NCBI RefSeq assembly: GCF_000620045.1
Contig: NZ_JHVH01000001.1
Coordinates: 124,001 to 188,000 of the forward strand
Length of the DNA stretch: 64,000 nucleotides
Direction of reading: 5' to 3'
DNA from: Halomonas halodenitrificans DSM 735
Lineage (GTDB): Bacteria > Pseudomonadota > Gammaproteobacteria > Pseudomonadales > Halomonadaceae
The notes under the pieces are model-generated. The model searched no databases. It was given only the letters and a program-made list of their open reading frames with translations, and was not told the origin of the DNA. Shown here in pieces: positions 1 to 11,473 of this stretch; within the stretch, counting starts at the first letter, position 1, and each line of letters begins with the position of its first letter. The translations under genes and the position numbers were made by a program.

Positions 1-1644
<1,644 letters not shown>

Positions 1645-1655
1645 TTACCAAAGCA

Positions 1656-1689
1656 ACAACCCTCGTGGGGCCAGTCCCACGAGGGTTGT
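1656..1689 (-). terminator. Hairpin terminator downstream of zipA
   Basis: A 14-bp perfect stem (1656-1669 with 1676-1689) and a 6-nt loop lie in the zipA-ligA gap. On the minus strand it is followed by a T-rich stretch (TTGCTTTGG), which fits rho-independent termination after zipA. It lies only 29 bp past the zipA stop. Confidence 0.75.
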
Positions 1690-1717
1690 CTTCGAGCGTC
1701 AGGCGTCAGGATGGCGG

Positions 1718-3463
1718 CTAGTTCACCTGATAGCGATGCAGGCGATTACGCCGCACGAAATCCTGAACACGCTGGCGGGCAAATTCCACCGTCTGGGCGG
1801 TCATCACGCTCTGGTGTTCATCCTTCAGCTCACCCCCCAGATGCCGCACGACCACCATGGCGGTCTCCACCATCGCCTCGAAGGCGGCACCGCAGTCCTC
1901 GGCACCCGGCAAGGGCATCAGCAGCGTGACGCCCGGTGTACGGAAGTCGTCGATCGCCTCGATGGGGAAGGTCCCGGGCTTGACCACATTGACCATGGAG
2001 AACTGCAGGCGACTCTCGGGATCCTCGGTCTCGAAGCGATGAAAGATGCCCATCTCCCGCTCGTAGCGCAGCCCACAGGCCAGCATCAGGTCGAGCAGCG
2101 CCGTGCCGGAAAACCCTTCCTCCTCCCGCGCCATCACCGAGATGACAATGATCTCCTCGGCCTGGCTAAGCGTCAGGCGGGCATGCTCGGCGCTTACGTC
2201 GTGGCGCAGCGCCTTCTCCAGCACCGGGTGGACGCGCACCTTGTCACTGTGGCGAGAGGCTTCGAATGCCTCCTGCTCCGCGGAGGCCACGGCATCGCTC
2301 GCTTCGACCGAGCCCTGAGGGGCGAAGATAGGGTCACCGTCCCCTTCGGCGCTGGCGGCTTCGGATTCCAGACGCTGACGCTCGGCATCACGCGCGAGAC
2401 GAGCCGCCTCTTCTTCCGCCTGGGCCTGACGCTTGCGTTCCGCGTCCTCGGCCGCCTTGCGAGCCTTCTCTTCGTCGCGGCGAATCCTGTCCAGACGCTT
2501 CTGTTCACGTCGCTCGGCCAGGCCCTTCTGCAGCGATGCCCCGAAGCGCTGAACGGAAACGCCCATGCGCTTCGAATTGCTCTTCAGGGAATCTCCGACA
2601 CCATCGAAATCCACCAGACGATAACGCTCGTCGTCGTCGACGTCTTCATGATCTCGAGGATCGGCGGCGAGGGGCTCAGCGGACGAGGTGTCGACCGCGC
2701 CGTTCCGCTCCGACTCGTCTTGTGACATGGCCGGCGACGGGTACGCCTCATCGAGGGCGCCGAGGGTCGGCTCGCGACGCTCCGCCTCCTGGCTCGCCTC
2801 CGCAGCGCCGGAGTGTCCGGCGTCTCTGCCTACCACCTCGTCTTCCGACTCCTGCGAAGCCGGAGTGTCTTGCGGCGATGCCGGCGCCGCGGCTACCGTA
2901 GGCGTGGGGTCAGTCGCCGTCGGCTCAGTCGCTGCCGGTGTCGTCGGCTCGGCCGCCATTGGCGCCGACTCTGGCTCCGTCGATGTCGGCCTAGTCACTG
3001 CCGGTGTCGGCTCGGCCGCCGTTGGCGCCGATTCAGATGCCGCCGGTGTCGGCCGAGTCGCTGCCGCCGCGGGCTCGGACATCGCCGCCGTCGGCGTCGA
3101 GGCTACCCTGGGCGCGGACTCCGCGGCTGTCATTTCGGGCTCGCCCTGATGGACTCCGGAAGCCTTCCAATCGGACAGCACGCGAGACGGCCCTGGATGG
3201 TCCTGTCGCTGGAGCTTGGGTTTGGGCTGCACACGGTCATAATCGGCGGGCCTGACGACTCGCGCCCCTCCGTTTGGCAGCTCCCAGTTGATTTCGGCCT
3301 TGCGGGCCTCTTCCTCGGGGTCTGTATCTTGATCCTGGGCGTGTTTCTCCACCTCATCCAGGCGGGGAATGCGTCGCTGACGCTGCAGGCGACGCACCCC
3401 ATCTACCACGATGAGGGTCACCAACGCCAATCCCAGGATGATCAGCCACTCTCTAAGTTCCAT
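1718..3463 (-). CDS. zipA: Cell division protein ZipA with expanded linker
   Basis: Membrane anchor that tethers FtsZ polymers to the inner membrane at the division septum. The N terminus (MELREWLIILGLALVTLIVV) is the single transmembrane anchor, followed by a basic patch. Residues about 105-210 form a Pro/Ala/Thr/Glu-rich stretch built from short degenerate repeats such as AAEPTP and VTRPTS. A charged, probably helical region rich in Arg, Glu and Ala spans about 310-370. The last 135 or so residues are the FtsZ-binding domain (EIIVISVMAREEEGFSGTAL). At 581 aa it is far longer than the E. coli protein (about 330 aa), and the excess lies in the linker. It sits between smc and ligA on the same strand. 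Confidence 0.93.
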   Translation of the reverse strand: MELREWLIILGLALVTLIVVDGVRRLQRQRRIPRLDEVEKHAQDQDTDPEEEARKAEINWELPNGGARVVRPADYDRVQPKPKLQRQDHPGPSRVLSDWKASGVHQGEPEMTAAESAPRVASTPTAAMSEPAAAATRPTPAASESAPTAAEPTPAVTRPTSTEPESAPMAAEPTTPAATEPTATDPTPTVAAAPASPQDTPASQESEDEVVGRDAGHSGAAEASQEAERREPTLGALDEAYPSPAMSQDESERNGAVDTSSAEPLAADPRDHEDVDDDERYRLVDFDGVGDSLKSNSKRMGVSVQRFGASLQKGLAERREQKRLDRIRRDEEKARKAAEDAERKRQAQAEEEAARLARDAERQRLESEAASAEGDGDPIFAPQGSVEASDAVASAEQEAFEASRHSDKVRVHPVLEKALRHDVSAEHARLTLSQAEEIIVISVMAREEEGFSGTALLDLMLACGLRYEREMGIFHRFETEDPESRLQFSMVNVVKPGTFPIEAIDDFRTPGVTLLMPLPGAEDCGAAFEAMVETAMVVVRHLGGELKDEHQSVMTAQTVEFARQRVQDFVRRNRLHRYQVN

Positions 3464-3513
3464 GGATCGTCAGCCTTTCGCTAGGGCGCCATGCCATATG
3501 GTTGTCCGTCACC

Positions 3514-3560
3514 AGCATAGCGCGATTGCCGAAAAAATGGCCACTTTTTTTGTTTGTCAA
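3514..3560 (-). promoter_or_regulatory. Candidate zipA promoter region
   Basis: The 225-bp smc-zipA gap contains, on the minus strand, a perfect TTGACA (3555-3560) next to an A-tract and, nearer the gene, a TATGCT hexamer (3514-3519). The two are about 35 bp apart, too far to form one promoter. They may belong to two promoters or one may be chance. An AAAAAATGGCCACTTTTTTT near-palindrome lies between them. Confidence 0.3.
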
Positions 3561-3688
3561 GCATTGGTGGTTTATCACGCCAAGCCTCTCTCGTCCTTCG
3601 CAATCGCCCTTCGATGATTCCTTTGCTTCCATGCAATGCAACATGTGATGCTTCCTTGTTACCTCTTTTTGGGCCTTCCTTCAAGCAT

Positions 3689-6600
3689 TCAGGCCTCGGC
3701 AAGAGCCGCGGCCTCCTCGACATCCACCGCCACGAGTCGTGACACTCCCGGTTCCTGCATCGTTACCCCCATCAACCGTTCGCCGGCTTCCATGGCGATC
3801 TTGTTGTGGGTGATGTAGATGAATTGCACGCTCTCGGACATCTCTTTCACCAGCCTGGCATAGCGGCCCACATTGGCGTCATCCAGAGGGGCATCCACCT
3901 CATCGAGCATACAGAAGGGGGCCGGATTGAGCTGGAAGATGGCGAATACCAGCGATAGGGCCGTCAGTGCCTTTTCGCCCCCCGACAGCAGATGAATGGT
4001 GCTGTTTTTCTTGCCCGGCGGGCGCGCCATGATGGCGACCCCAGTCGCCAGCAAGTCATCGCCGGTAAGCGTCAACCACGCGGTTCCACCACCGAAGACT
4101 CGCGGAAAAAGCGACTGTAGTCCCGTATTGACTCGCTCGAAGGTGTCACGGAACCGGCTTCGGGTTTCCTGATCGATGCGCCGAATGGCACGATCGAGAG
4201 TCTCCAGCGCCTCGTTCAGCTCGGCCTGCTGCGCCTCCAGATAATCGCGGCGCTCGGCCTGCTGGTCATACTCCTCGATGGCCGCCAGGTTGATGGCACC
4301 CAGGCGTCGAATACGCCCCGCAAGCTCCTCCAGGCGAGTCTGCCAGACCGATTCCGTGGCGATGGGATCCAGGGTCTCGGCGAGCCGATGCTCATCATGG
4401 CCCAGCTCCCGCAACTGTTCATCCTGCCCCTCGGCCTTGAGACGCAGCGCCTGGACCTGCATGCGAGACTCCTGCAGACGCTCGCGAATACCATCCAGGG
4501 CCCGCTCATGGCCCTGGCGGGCCTGTTCGTCCTCTCGTAGCCGCTCGACCAGCTCGGCGGTCCGGGCACGCACCGCATTGAGGCTTCGCTCCTCGCGCTC
4601 GCGTCGATCCAACAGCTCCTCGAGGCGCTCGCGGCGCTCCTCCTCGGGCTCGGATAGCATCTCGCGCTCCTCTTCCAGCTCGGCGAGACGCCCCTCGAGT
4701 CGTTCTCGGGTCTCCCCCGCGCGCCCCTGCTGCTCGGCCAGACCGGCTCGCTCGGCGGCCAGGCGTTCCTGCTCCAGGGCCAGACGCTGCAACTGGTCGG
4801 CCAGAGGGCGCTGCTGACCTCGCAGTCCCGACAACCGCTCACGGGCCGACTGTCGCTCTCTTTCCAGTCGCTCTCGTCGCTCGGCTCCCTCCTCCAGGCG
4901 TGCCATGGCGACCTGCCAATGCTCGCGCCCTTCATCGATGGCCAGACGCACTTCTTCTCGCGACTCCCCCAGCCCGACCAACTCTTCAGCAAGCTCGGAG
5001 GCGCGCCCCTGCAAGTGCTCCAGACGGCTGCCCAGGCCGCTATCCTGAACGGCCAGCTGCTGGTAGCGACGCTCGAGGTCACGCTCCGCCTGACGACACG
5101 CCTCGAGATCGACCTCGGTGCGTTCGACGCGCTCACTGGCCGATGCCAGGCTGGCCTCGTGGTCGGCCAGGCGAGCCTCGACACGATCCAGCGTCTCGCG
5201 AACCTCGCCCTGCCGACGCCGGCTGACCAGCAGGGCATCCGGGCCATCACCGCCACCACGCTGGCGTGCCCAGCCGCATCCCAGCCACAGTCCATCGGCG
5301 GTAACCAGGCTTTCCCCGGGGGCCAGCTCATGACGCCGCGACCAGGCATCATCGCGACTCTCCACACAGTGTACCGTCGCCAACCACCGGGTGGCGGCAC
5401 CGGCGCCCTCCACTCGGGCGGCCAGGCTATCGGCTGGCGCCTCGGCCTCGCCCGCCTCGATCAGCCCCAACTCTCCCGGCGAAGCCGCCAGGGCCGAGAA
5501 ACGACCCTCCAGGGGCATTATCCGGGCACGTAGCCAGGGGGCCAGCACCCAGGAGACGACGGACTCCCACCCCGAGGCCACCGTGAGACATTCCCCGAGG
5601 CGCGGCGCATCCTCGAGGCCATGCTCGGCGAGATGGGCATTCAGGGCCTCGTCGTGGTCGGCCAGCCCCGCTTCGATAAGCGCTTCGAGGGAGGCCAGTT
5701 CACCGGCCAGTTCGCTACGCGCCTGACGCTCGGCCTCGCGCCCGACTTCCGCGGAGCGCATCGCTTCCCGGGTGGCGTCCCGGGCCTCGGCAAGAGCCCC
5801 ACGACGGTCTTCCAGGGCCTCGCGCTCCAGCTCGATCTCGGCCAGCTGTTCGGCGATCGCGTCGCGCTGTGAGGTCAATGCCTGGAGATCGGGCAGCTCC
5901 TGCTGCTGCTGGTGGCGTCGCGCCAGATCGGCATCAATCCCTTCCAGGCGCGCCTCCAGTTCGCGCAGGCGATCCTGGCGGCGCTCCGCTTCTCGGCGGG
6001 TCTCGCGCCACTGTTCGCTGAACGTCTCCCAGGCCTCATCGGCCTCTTCCGCTTCGGGTTCGGCCTCCTCCAGGGCGGCTTCCAGCTCCTCGAGACGTTC
6101 GGCAAGCTCTTCGCGCTCGGGCACGAGCGTTGCCAGGCGCTCGTCGAGGCCGACAAGGCGCTCGCCATCATCCTCTCCGAGACGCTCGAGGTCGGCCAGC
6201 TCGCGCCGCAGCGCCTCGAGATCCCGGGCCAGCTGGGCATCCCGGGAGCGGCCATGCTCCAGGTCCTGTTCCAGGCGGGCGATGGCGGTCGTGGTCTCGA
6301 AGAAGCGGGACTGTTCGGCATCGAGCTCGGTGGCCAGCCGATCATGGTCGGCGCGGGCCTCTTCGAGGCGAGTCTCGCACTGGCGAAGCCCCAGCACCTC
6401 ACGCTCCACGGCGGTCTCGAGCTCGGCGACACGACGCTCTTCCTCACCCTGGCTGGTGCGCAGGGCGCGCGCCCGCAGCAGGGCCAGCTCGCCCTTGACG
6501 CGATGCTCGTCGTTCTTGAGCTGCTGGTAGCGGCGGGCCGCCTCGGCCTGGCGCTTCAAGCGCTCGAGCTGCTTGTCGAGCTCCTCGCGAATATCCTCCA

Positions 6601-7180
6601 GGCGCTCCAGATTCTCCTGGGTACGCCGCATGCGGTTCTCGGTTTCACGGCGGCGCTCCTTGTACTTGGAGATACCCGCCGCCTCCTCGAGGGTGGCGCG
6701 CAGGTCATCGGGACGCGCCTCGATCAGCCGCGAGATCATGCCCTGGCCGATGATCGCGTAGGAACGCGGCCCCAACCCCGTGCCCAGAAAGAGATCGGCA
6801 ATGTCGCGTCGACGGCACTTCTGGCCGTTGAAGAAATAGCTCGACTGACCTTCCCGGGTCACCTGGCGCTTGACCGCGATCTCGGCGTACTGGGCATAGG
6901 GCCCGCCCATGGTGCCGTCGCGATTGTCGAAGTGCAGTTCGATGGCGGCCTGGCCCACCGGCTTGCGGCCGGTGGAACCGTTGAAGATGACGTCGGCCAT
7001 GGACTCGCCGCGCAGGGTCTTGGCCGAGGACTCTCCCATCACCCAGCGCACGGCATCGATGATGTTGGACTTGCCGCAGCCATTGGGCCCGACGACGGCG
7101 GTCATGTTGCTGTCGAAGGGCACGGTGACCGGGTCAACGAAGGACTTGAAGCCCACCAGGCGAATCGATGTCAGGCGCAT
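3689..7180 (-). CDS. smc: Chromosome segregation ATPase SMC
   Basis: Large condensin-type ATPase that organises and segregates the chromosome with ScpA and ScpB. At 1163 aa it has the usual length. The head begins MRLTSIRLVGFKSFVDP, with the Walker A motif GPNGCGKSN at residues 31-39. Two long Glu/Arg/Leu-rich coiled coils flank a hinge at about 510-660. The C-terminal head has the ABC signature (LSGGEKALTALSL) and Walker B (FCMLDEVDAPLDD). The gene follows ccmI by only 19 bp, so read-through from the ccm operon is possible. A 225-bp gap separates it from zipA. The gammaproteobacterium uses SMC rather than MukBEF here, as Pseudomonas-type lineages do. Confidence 0.97.
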   Translation of the reverse strand: MRLTSIRLVGFKSFVDPVTVPFDSNMTAVVGPNGCGKSNIIDAVRWVMGESSAKTLRGESMADVIFNGSTGRKPVGQAAIELHFDNRDGTMGGPYAQYAEIAVKRQVTREGQSSYFFNGQKCRRRDIADLFLGTGLGPRSYAIIGQGMISRLIEARPDDLRATLEEAAGISKYKERRRETENRMRRTQENLERLEDIREELDKQLERLKRQAEAARRYQQLKNDEHRVKGELALLRARALRTSQGEEERRVAELETAVEREVLGLRQCETRLEEARADHDRLATELDAEQSRFFETTTAIARLEQDLEHGRSRDAQLARDLEALRRELADLERLGEDDGERLVGLDERLATLVPEREELAERLEELEAALEEAEPEAEEADEAWETFSEQWRETRREAERRQDRLRELEARLEGIDADLARRHQQQQELPDLQALTSQRDAIAEQLAEIELEREALEDRRGALAEARDATREAMRSAEVGREAERQARSELAGELASLEALIEAGLADHDEALNAHLAEHGLEDAPRLGECLTVASGWESVVSWVLAPWLRARIMPLEGRFSALAASPGELGLIEAGEAEAPADSLAARVEGAGAATRWLATVHCVESRDDAWSRRHELAPGESLVTADGLWLGCGWARQRGGGDGPDALLVSRRRQGEVRETLDRVEARLADHEASLASASERVERTEVDLEACRQAERDLERRYQQLAVQDSGLGSRLEHLQGRASELAEELVGLGESREEVRLAIDEGREHWQVAMARLEEGAERRERLERERQSARERLSGLRGQQRPLADQLQRLALEQERLAAERAGLAEQQGRAGETRERLEGRLAELEEEREMLSEPEEERRERLEELLDRREREERSLNAVRARTAELVERLREDEQARQGHERALDGIRERLQESRMQVQALRLKAEGQDEQLRELGHDEHRLAETLDPIATESVWQTRLEELAGRIRRLGAINLAAIEEYDQQAERRDYLEAQQAELNEALETLDRAIRRIDQETRSRFRDTFERVNTGLQSLFPRVFGGGTAWLTLTGDDLLATGVAIMARPPGKKNSTIHLLSGGEKALTALSLVFAIFQLNPAPFCMLDEVDAPLDDANVGRYARLVKEMSESVQFIYITHNKIAMEAGERLMGVTMQEPGVSRLVAVDVEEAAALAEA

Positions 7181-7199
7181 CGGCGGCTACCTCGTCCGC

Positions 7200-8450
7200 T
7201 CACTCGACGACGCGATCGATCACGAGGTCGACGGACTCGCCGTCGGTATCGCCAACGGCCACACCGGCTCGCTCTCCAAACATGTCGCCGGCCTGGGGCG
7301 TTGCCTGCCCGCTCGGCGAGACGCGAACCACCAGCCGTGCCTCATCTATCTGTGCGAGGCTGGCCTGGGGCGACATGGCATGGCGCTCATCGAGTACCAG
7401 TTCGGCGGGCAGCTCGCCCAGCGTCAGCCGGGCCACCGCCAGCGGCGGCAGCTCACCGGCCATATCGCGGGCCACCACGAAGACCGGCGTACTCTCGGCG
7501 TGGCGAGCCGCGAGGCCCTCGGCCAGACTGACCCGGACGTGGACCCCCGGCCCCTGGGCGTCGGCCTGACTCGCCGGAGAGCCTTCGGGGGTCTGGCCGA
7601 GGCGTTGCTGGGCGACTTGAATGCCCTGCCGCAGGGCCTCGCCGGAGGCGGGATCATTCATGCCGGCGATGGCGCGCCGCCAGTTGTCGATGGCCACCTG
7701 ATAGGCCCCACGATCGAAGGCCTCGATACCCAACAGGCCCAGCACCGTGGGCTCACTGGAGTTCTTCTCCAGGGTCTCGTCGACCAGAGATTGTACGCGA
7801 TCGGTCAGCTGCCGACCGGCGACGAAGAACTCGATCTGCGCCAACTGTGCCAGCAGGGTCGGCTGGCGCCCCTCGATCTCGATCAGACGCTCCAGGGCAT
7901 CGATGGCCTGCTGGCCCTGGCCTTCGTCGCGGTAGAGGGGAAACAGCATGCCCCAGACATTGGGGTTTTCCGGCTGGCGAGCGGCCTGCTTCTCGAGACG
8001 CTCGACCAGCATCTGCGCCGACCCCTCGGGATGGGTCATGACCTCTTCCTGCACGGCGAGCAGGGCCAGATCCCCCTCGGCCCCTTCATGCTGATACCAG
8101 AGCACGCTGGCGATCACCAGCGCCAGCATCACCAGTGGCACCGCCAGGCGACCGGAGGCGGAAGGCTTGAGCGGCGCACGCTTGAGGCGCTCGGTATCCT
8201 CGAGCAAGCCACGCTCGAGCGTCAGGCGGTCCTCCTCGTAGTCTTCCCGGCTGGTGTCGCCACGCTCGTAGGCGGCCTCCAGGGAGGCCAGGCGGCGCCG
8301 GTAGATGGCCACATTCTGCTCGGCTGAGCGGTCGTTGACCTCGTGGTCATGCTGGGCATCATGCAGCGCTCGGGCTCGCTTGAGTGGCGACACCAATAGC
8401 CACAGGGCCGGCAACAACAGTAGGGCGAAGGCGATCCACAGCAGGGTCAT
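7200..8450 (-). CDS. ccmI: Cytochrome c maturation protein CcmI
   Basis: Chaperone that binds apocytochrome c and delivers it to the CcmF/H haem-ligation complex at the periplasmic face of the inner membrane. The protein has an N-terminal transmembrane helix (MTLLWIAFALLLLPALWLLV), a cytoplasmic loop with leucine-zipper-like spacing, a second membrane helix near residues 97-118 and a periplasmic TPR-rich C-terminal part (416 aa in all). Its start overlaps the ccmH stop by 4 bp (ATGA). It is the last ccm gene and is followed closely by smc. Confidence 0.9.
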   Translation of the reverse strand: MTLLWIAFALLLLPALWLLVSPLKRARALHDAQHDHEVNDRSAEQNVAIYRRRLASLEAAYERGDTSREDYEEDRLTLERGLLEDTERLKRAPLKPSASGRLAVPLVMLALVIASVLWYQHEGAEGDLALLAVQEEVMTHPEGSAQMLVERLEKQAARQPENPNVWGMLFPLYRDEGQGQQAIDALERLIEIEGRQPTLLAQLAQIEFFVAGRQLTDRVQSLVDETLEKNSSEPTVLGLLGIEAFDRGAYQVAIDNWRRAIAGMNDPASGEALRQGIQVAQQRLGQTPEGSPASQADAQGPGVHVRVSLAEGLAARHAESTPVFVVARDMAGELPPLAVARLTLGELPAELVLDERHAMSPQASLAQIDEARLVVRVSPSGQATPQAGDMFGERAGVAVGDTDGESVDLVIDRVVE

Positions 8451-8929
8451 TCGGTTCTCTCGCGGTTGGTCAGAGCATCCAGGCGAGCACGCTCTTCAGC
8501 GCTGAGCTCTCGGTTGGAGGCATTGCGTCGGGCACGCACCAGCAGGCCTACCAGCACCAGGCCCAGCAGGCCCAGCGCCACCGGCAGCCCCCACAGCAGG
8601 AAGGTGCGACCCTCGAGGCGCGGGTTGTAGAGCACATAGTCGCCGAAGCGCTCCACCATATGGTTACGGATCTCGATATCCGCGCGTCCGTCCATCAGCA
8701 GCCGATAGACGCGATCACGCATGTCACCGGCGACCGGGGCATCGGAGTCGTTGATCGCCTGATTCTGGCAGGTCGGGCAGCGCAGGGAGGCGGTGATATC
8801 GTGGTAGCGCGTTTCGAGTACCGGGTCGTCGAAGTCGCGCACCTCGATGGCGGCGGCCTGCGCCAGCCCCGCCATCAGCAGCAGGGCCAGGGTTGTGATC
8901 AGGATCAACGGTCCTCGCATCAGCGCCAT
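8447..8929 (-). CDS. ccmH: Cytochrome c maturation thiol protein CcmH
   Basis: Membrane-bound thiol-disulfide protein that reduces the CXXCH cysteines of apocytochrome c for haem attachment. The protein has 160 aa, a cleavable signal sequence (about residues 1-26, ending AQAAA), the diagnostic LRCPTCQNQ motif with redox cysteines C51 and C54, and a C-terminal transmembrane helix around 105-125. It overlaps ccmG by 10 bp and ccmI by 4 bp, indicating tight translational coupling in the ccm operon. Confidence 0.95.
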   Translation of the reverse strand: MALMRGPLILITTLALLLMAGLAQAAAIEVRDFDDPVLETRYHDITASLRCPTCQNQAINDSDAPVAGDMRDRVYRLLMDGRADIEIRNHMVERFGDYVLYNPRLEGRTFLLWGLPVALGLLGLVLVGLLVRARRNASNRELSAEERARLDALTNRERTE

Positions 8930-9456
8930 TTTTCCACCTCCGGAAGGATCGTCTCGGTCATGTCGTTCGGCGCGATATAGCCGGTGTGGTGATAGCGAAT
9001 CACCCCGTCACCATCGACCAGGAAGGTCTCCGGTGCGCCATACACGCCAAGCTCGAAGGCCAGCTCGTTATCGGGGTCGAAGATATTCACCTCGAAGGGG
9101 TCTCCGAACTCCTCGAGGAAGCCCAGCGCCTTCTCTCGGGTATCCTTCCAGCTGATGCCGACCAGGCGTATCCCGTGGCGCTCGGCGAGGTCGAGCAGCT
9201 GTGGCATCTCACGCTTGCACTCGGGGCACCACTCGCCCCAGACGTTGACCAGCGTCAGTTCGCCGCCGGTCAACAGCTCACGGTCGACCCTGCGCTCGGG
9301 CGCCTTGAGGGTCGCCAGATCGAACTCGGGAAACTCACGCGCCATCAATGCCGACTCGCGATGAAAGGGGTTCAGCGAGAGTCCCTGGTAGAGGAACACC
9401 GCCAGCGCCAGGAAGCCGGCGAGCGGCAGCAACAGAAGCAGGCGACGGTGATTCAT
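8920..9456 (-). CDS. ccmG: Thiol:disulfide interchange protein CcmG/DsbE
   Basis: Periplasmic, membrane-anchored thioredoxin-like reductant in cytochrome c biogenesis. It passes electrons toward CcmH and apocytochrome. The N terminus is a signal anchor (residues 6-24), and the thioredoxin active site is GEWCPEC with C77 and C80, followed by the acidic helix typical of DsbE. At 178 aa it has the usual length. Its start overlaps the ccmF stop by 4 bp. Confidence 0.95.
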   Translation of the reverse strand: MNHRRLLLLLPLAGFLALAVFLYQGLSLNPFHRESALMAREFPEFDLATLKAPERRVDRELLTGGELTLVNVWGEWCPECKREMPQLLDLAERHGIRLVGISWKDTREKALGFLEEFGDPFEVNIFDPDNELAFELGVYGAPETFLVDGDGVIRYHHTGYIAPNDMTETILPEVEKWR

Positions 9457-11459
9457 GCGCTGGCCTCCCGTCCGCTTACACCGGTGGCCCTGGCCTCGGG
9501 GTCAGGCGCCGTGGCCAGGCGCCGGTAGCGCTTGTCGGCTACCGCCAGTACGCCACCGAAGGCCATCAGCAGCCCCCCCAGCCACAGCCAGCGCACGAAA
9601 GGCTTGTACTGCACCCGCAGCGCCCAGCTACCATCTCCCAGGTCTTCGCCCATGGCCACGTAGAGGTCACGCAGGAGGCCCGGGCGCAGCGCCACCTGGG
9701 ACAGCGGCATGCGCGTCGCCAGATAGAGGCGCTTCTCGGGATTCATCTCGAAGCTGCGGCGACTGTCACCATGCTGTACCGAAATATTTGCACGGTCGGC
9801 CAGGAAGTTGGCCGCCCGGCGATTGGAGAGCCCGTTCATGGTGAAGGTGTAGCCCGCCACCTCGACGCTGTCGCCCGGGGCCATGCGCACGTTCTGCTCG
9901 ATGCTGTAGTTGGAGACCACCGCCACGCCGACGATGGTGACCGCGACCCCCAGGTGGCCGAGCTGCATGCCCCAGTAGGCCAGCGACAGCTTCTTCAGGC
10001 CAGCCCCCAGGGAGCTGGCATTGCGGGTCTTGTCGAAGAGGTCGCGCAGCATCGGCAGCACGATCCATAGCGCCGCCACCAGGCCCAGGGCGACCGCCGG
10101 GCTCCAGTGCTCGGCGAACAGCAGCGGCAGCGTGACGCCCAGCACCACGGCGCCGAGCGCGGCCATCCACAGGCGCCGAACCAGCAGGCGTATCGGCGTC
10201 TGCTTCCAGCGCGCTACCGGTCCGAGCCCCATGAACAGCGCCAGCACCAGCGTCAGCGGCACGAAGAGCGCGTTGAAGTAGGGAGGGCCGACGCTGATCT
10301 TGCCCAGATCCAGGGCGTCGAGCAGCAGCGGATAGACGGTGCCCATGAGGACGGTGATCGTCATGATCACCAGCAGGATATTGTTGATCAGCAGCAGGGC
10401 GTCACGGGAAAGCCAGGTAAAGCCTACCCTGTGGCCGACCCGCGGCGCCCGCAGGGCGAATACCAGCAGCGACAGCCCCACGGTGATGCCCAGCAGCATC
10501 AGGATGAACTGGCCACGGGAGGGATCATTGGCGAAGGCGTGCACCGATGTCAGCACGCCGGAACGCACCAGGAAGGTCCCCAGCAGCGACAGCGAGAAGG
10601 TGAAGATCGCCAGCAGCAGGGTCCAGCTCTTGAAGGCACCCCGCTTCTCGGTCACCGCCAGGGAGTGCATCAGCGCCGTGCCACTCAGCCAGGGCAGTAG
10701 CGAGGCGTTTTCGACGGGATCCCAGAACCACCAGCCGCCCCAGCCCAGCTCGTAGTAGGCCCACCAGCTGCCCAGGGCGATGCCCACGGTCAGAAAGGCC
10801 CAGGCCAGGTTGGTCCAGGGACGCGCCCAACGCGCCCAGGCGGCATCCAGGCGCCCCCCCAGCAGAGCGGCAATGGCGAAGGCGAAGACCACCGAAAAGC
10901 CCACATAGCCCATATAGAGCATCGGCGGGTGCATGATCAGGCCGACATCCTGGAGCAGCGGGTTAAGATCGGCACCGTCGCCCGGCACATTGGGCAGCAG
11001 GCGTTCGAAGGGGTTCGAAGTGACCAGCACGAAGGCCAGAAACCCCATGCCGACCAGCCCCAGGACCCCCAGCACCCGCGCCACCACGTCACGGGGAAGC
11101 TCACGGGAGAAGCGGGCGGCGAAATATCCCCAGGCCGCCAGCATCAGGCTCCAAAGCAGCACCGAGCCCTCATGGTTGCCCCATACGGCACTGAACTTGT
11201 AATACCAGGGCAGCATGGAGTTGGAGTTGTTGGCCACGTTGGCCACGCTGAAGTCATCCAGCATGTAGCTGGCCGTCAGGCAGGCGTAGGCGATAGCCAC
11301 GAACAGCAGCTGTCCGGCCGCCATGGGCCGGGCATAGGCCATCCACAGCGGACGGCGAGTCGCCGCACCGGCCAATGGCAACACGCCCTGTACGGCGGCC
11401 ATCAGCATGGCGATCACCAGGGCATAGTGGCCGATCTCGGGGATCATCAGGATCTGCAT
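9453..11459 (-). CDS. ccmF: Haem lyase CcmF
   Basis: Multi-pass membrane subunit of the haem-ligation complex that joins haem to apocytochrome c. I place the start at MQILMIPEIGHYALVIAML (ATG 11457-11459), giving 668 aa; the reading frame stays open upstream, but that part is antisense-like sequence overlapping ccmE. The haem-handling WWD motif WGGWWFWDPVENASLLPWL is present at about residues 235-253, with many transmembrane segments around it and a large periplasmic loop before the last helix. It sits 14 bp after ccmE in the operon. Confidence 0.96.
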   Translation of the reverse strand: MQILMIPEIGHYALVIAMLMAAVQGVLPLAGAATRRPLWMAYARPMAAGQLLFVAIAYACLTASYMLDDFSVANVANNSNSMLPWYYKFSAVWGNHEGSVLLWSLMLAAWGYFAARFSRELPRDVVARVLGVLGLVGMGFLAFVLVTSNPFERLLPNVPGDGADLNPLLQDVGLIMHPPMLYMGYVGFSVVFAFAIAALLGGRLDAAWARWARPWTNLAWAFLTVGIALGSWWAYYELGWGGWWFWDPVENASLLPWLSGTALMHSLAVTEKRGAFKSWTLLLAIFTFSLSLLGTFLVRSGVLTSVHAFANDPSRGQFILMLLGITVGLSLLVFALRAPRVGHRVGFTWLSRDALLLINNILLVIMTITVLMGTVYPLLLDALDLGKISVGPPYFNALFVPLTLVLALFMGLGPVARWKQTPIRLLVRRLWMAALGAVVLGVTLPLLFAEHWSPAVALGLVAALWIVLPMLRDLFDKTRNASSLGAGLKKLSLAYWGMQLGHLGVAVTIVGVAVVSNYSIEQNVRMAPGDSVEVAGYTFTMNGLSNRRAANFLADRANISVQHGDSRRSFEMNPEKRLYLATRMPLSQVALRPGLLRDLYVAMGEDLGDGSWALRVQYKPFVRWLWLGGLLMAFGGVLAVADKRYRRLATAPDPEARATGVSGREASA

Positions 11460-11473
11460 GGGGTCTCCGCTCG

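Noticed and set aside
3453..3644. Small 63-codon frame in the smc-zipA gap
   Set aside because: There is no family resemblance or clear ribosome binding site, and it overlaps the zipA promoter region and start codon.
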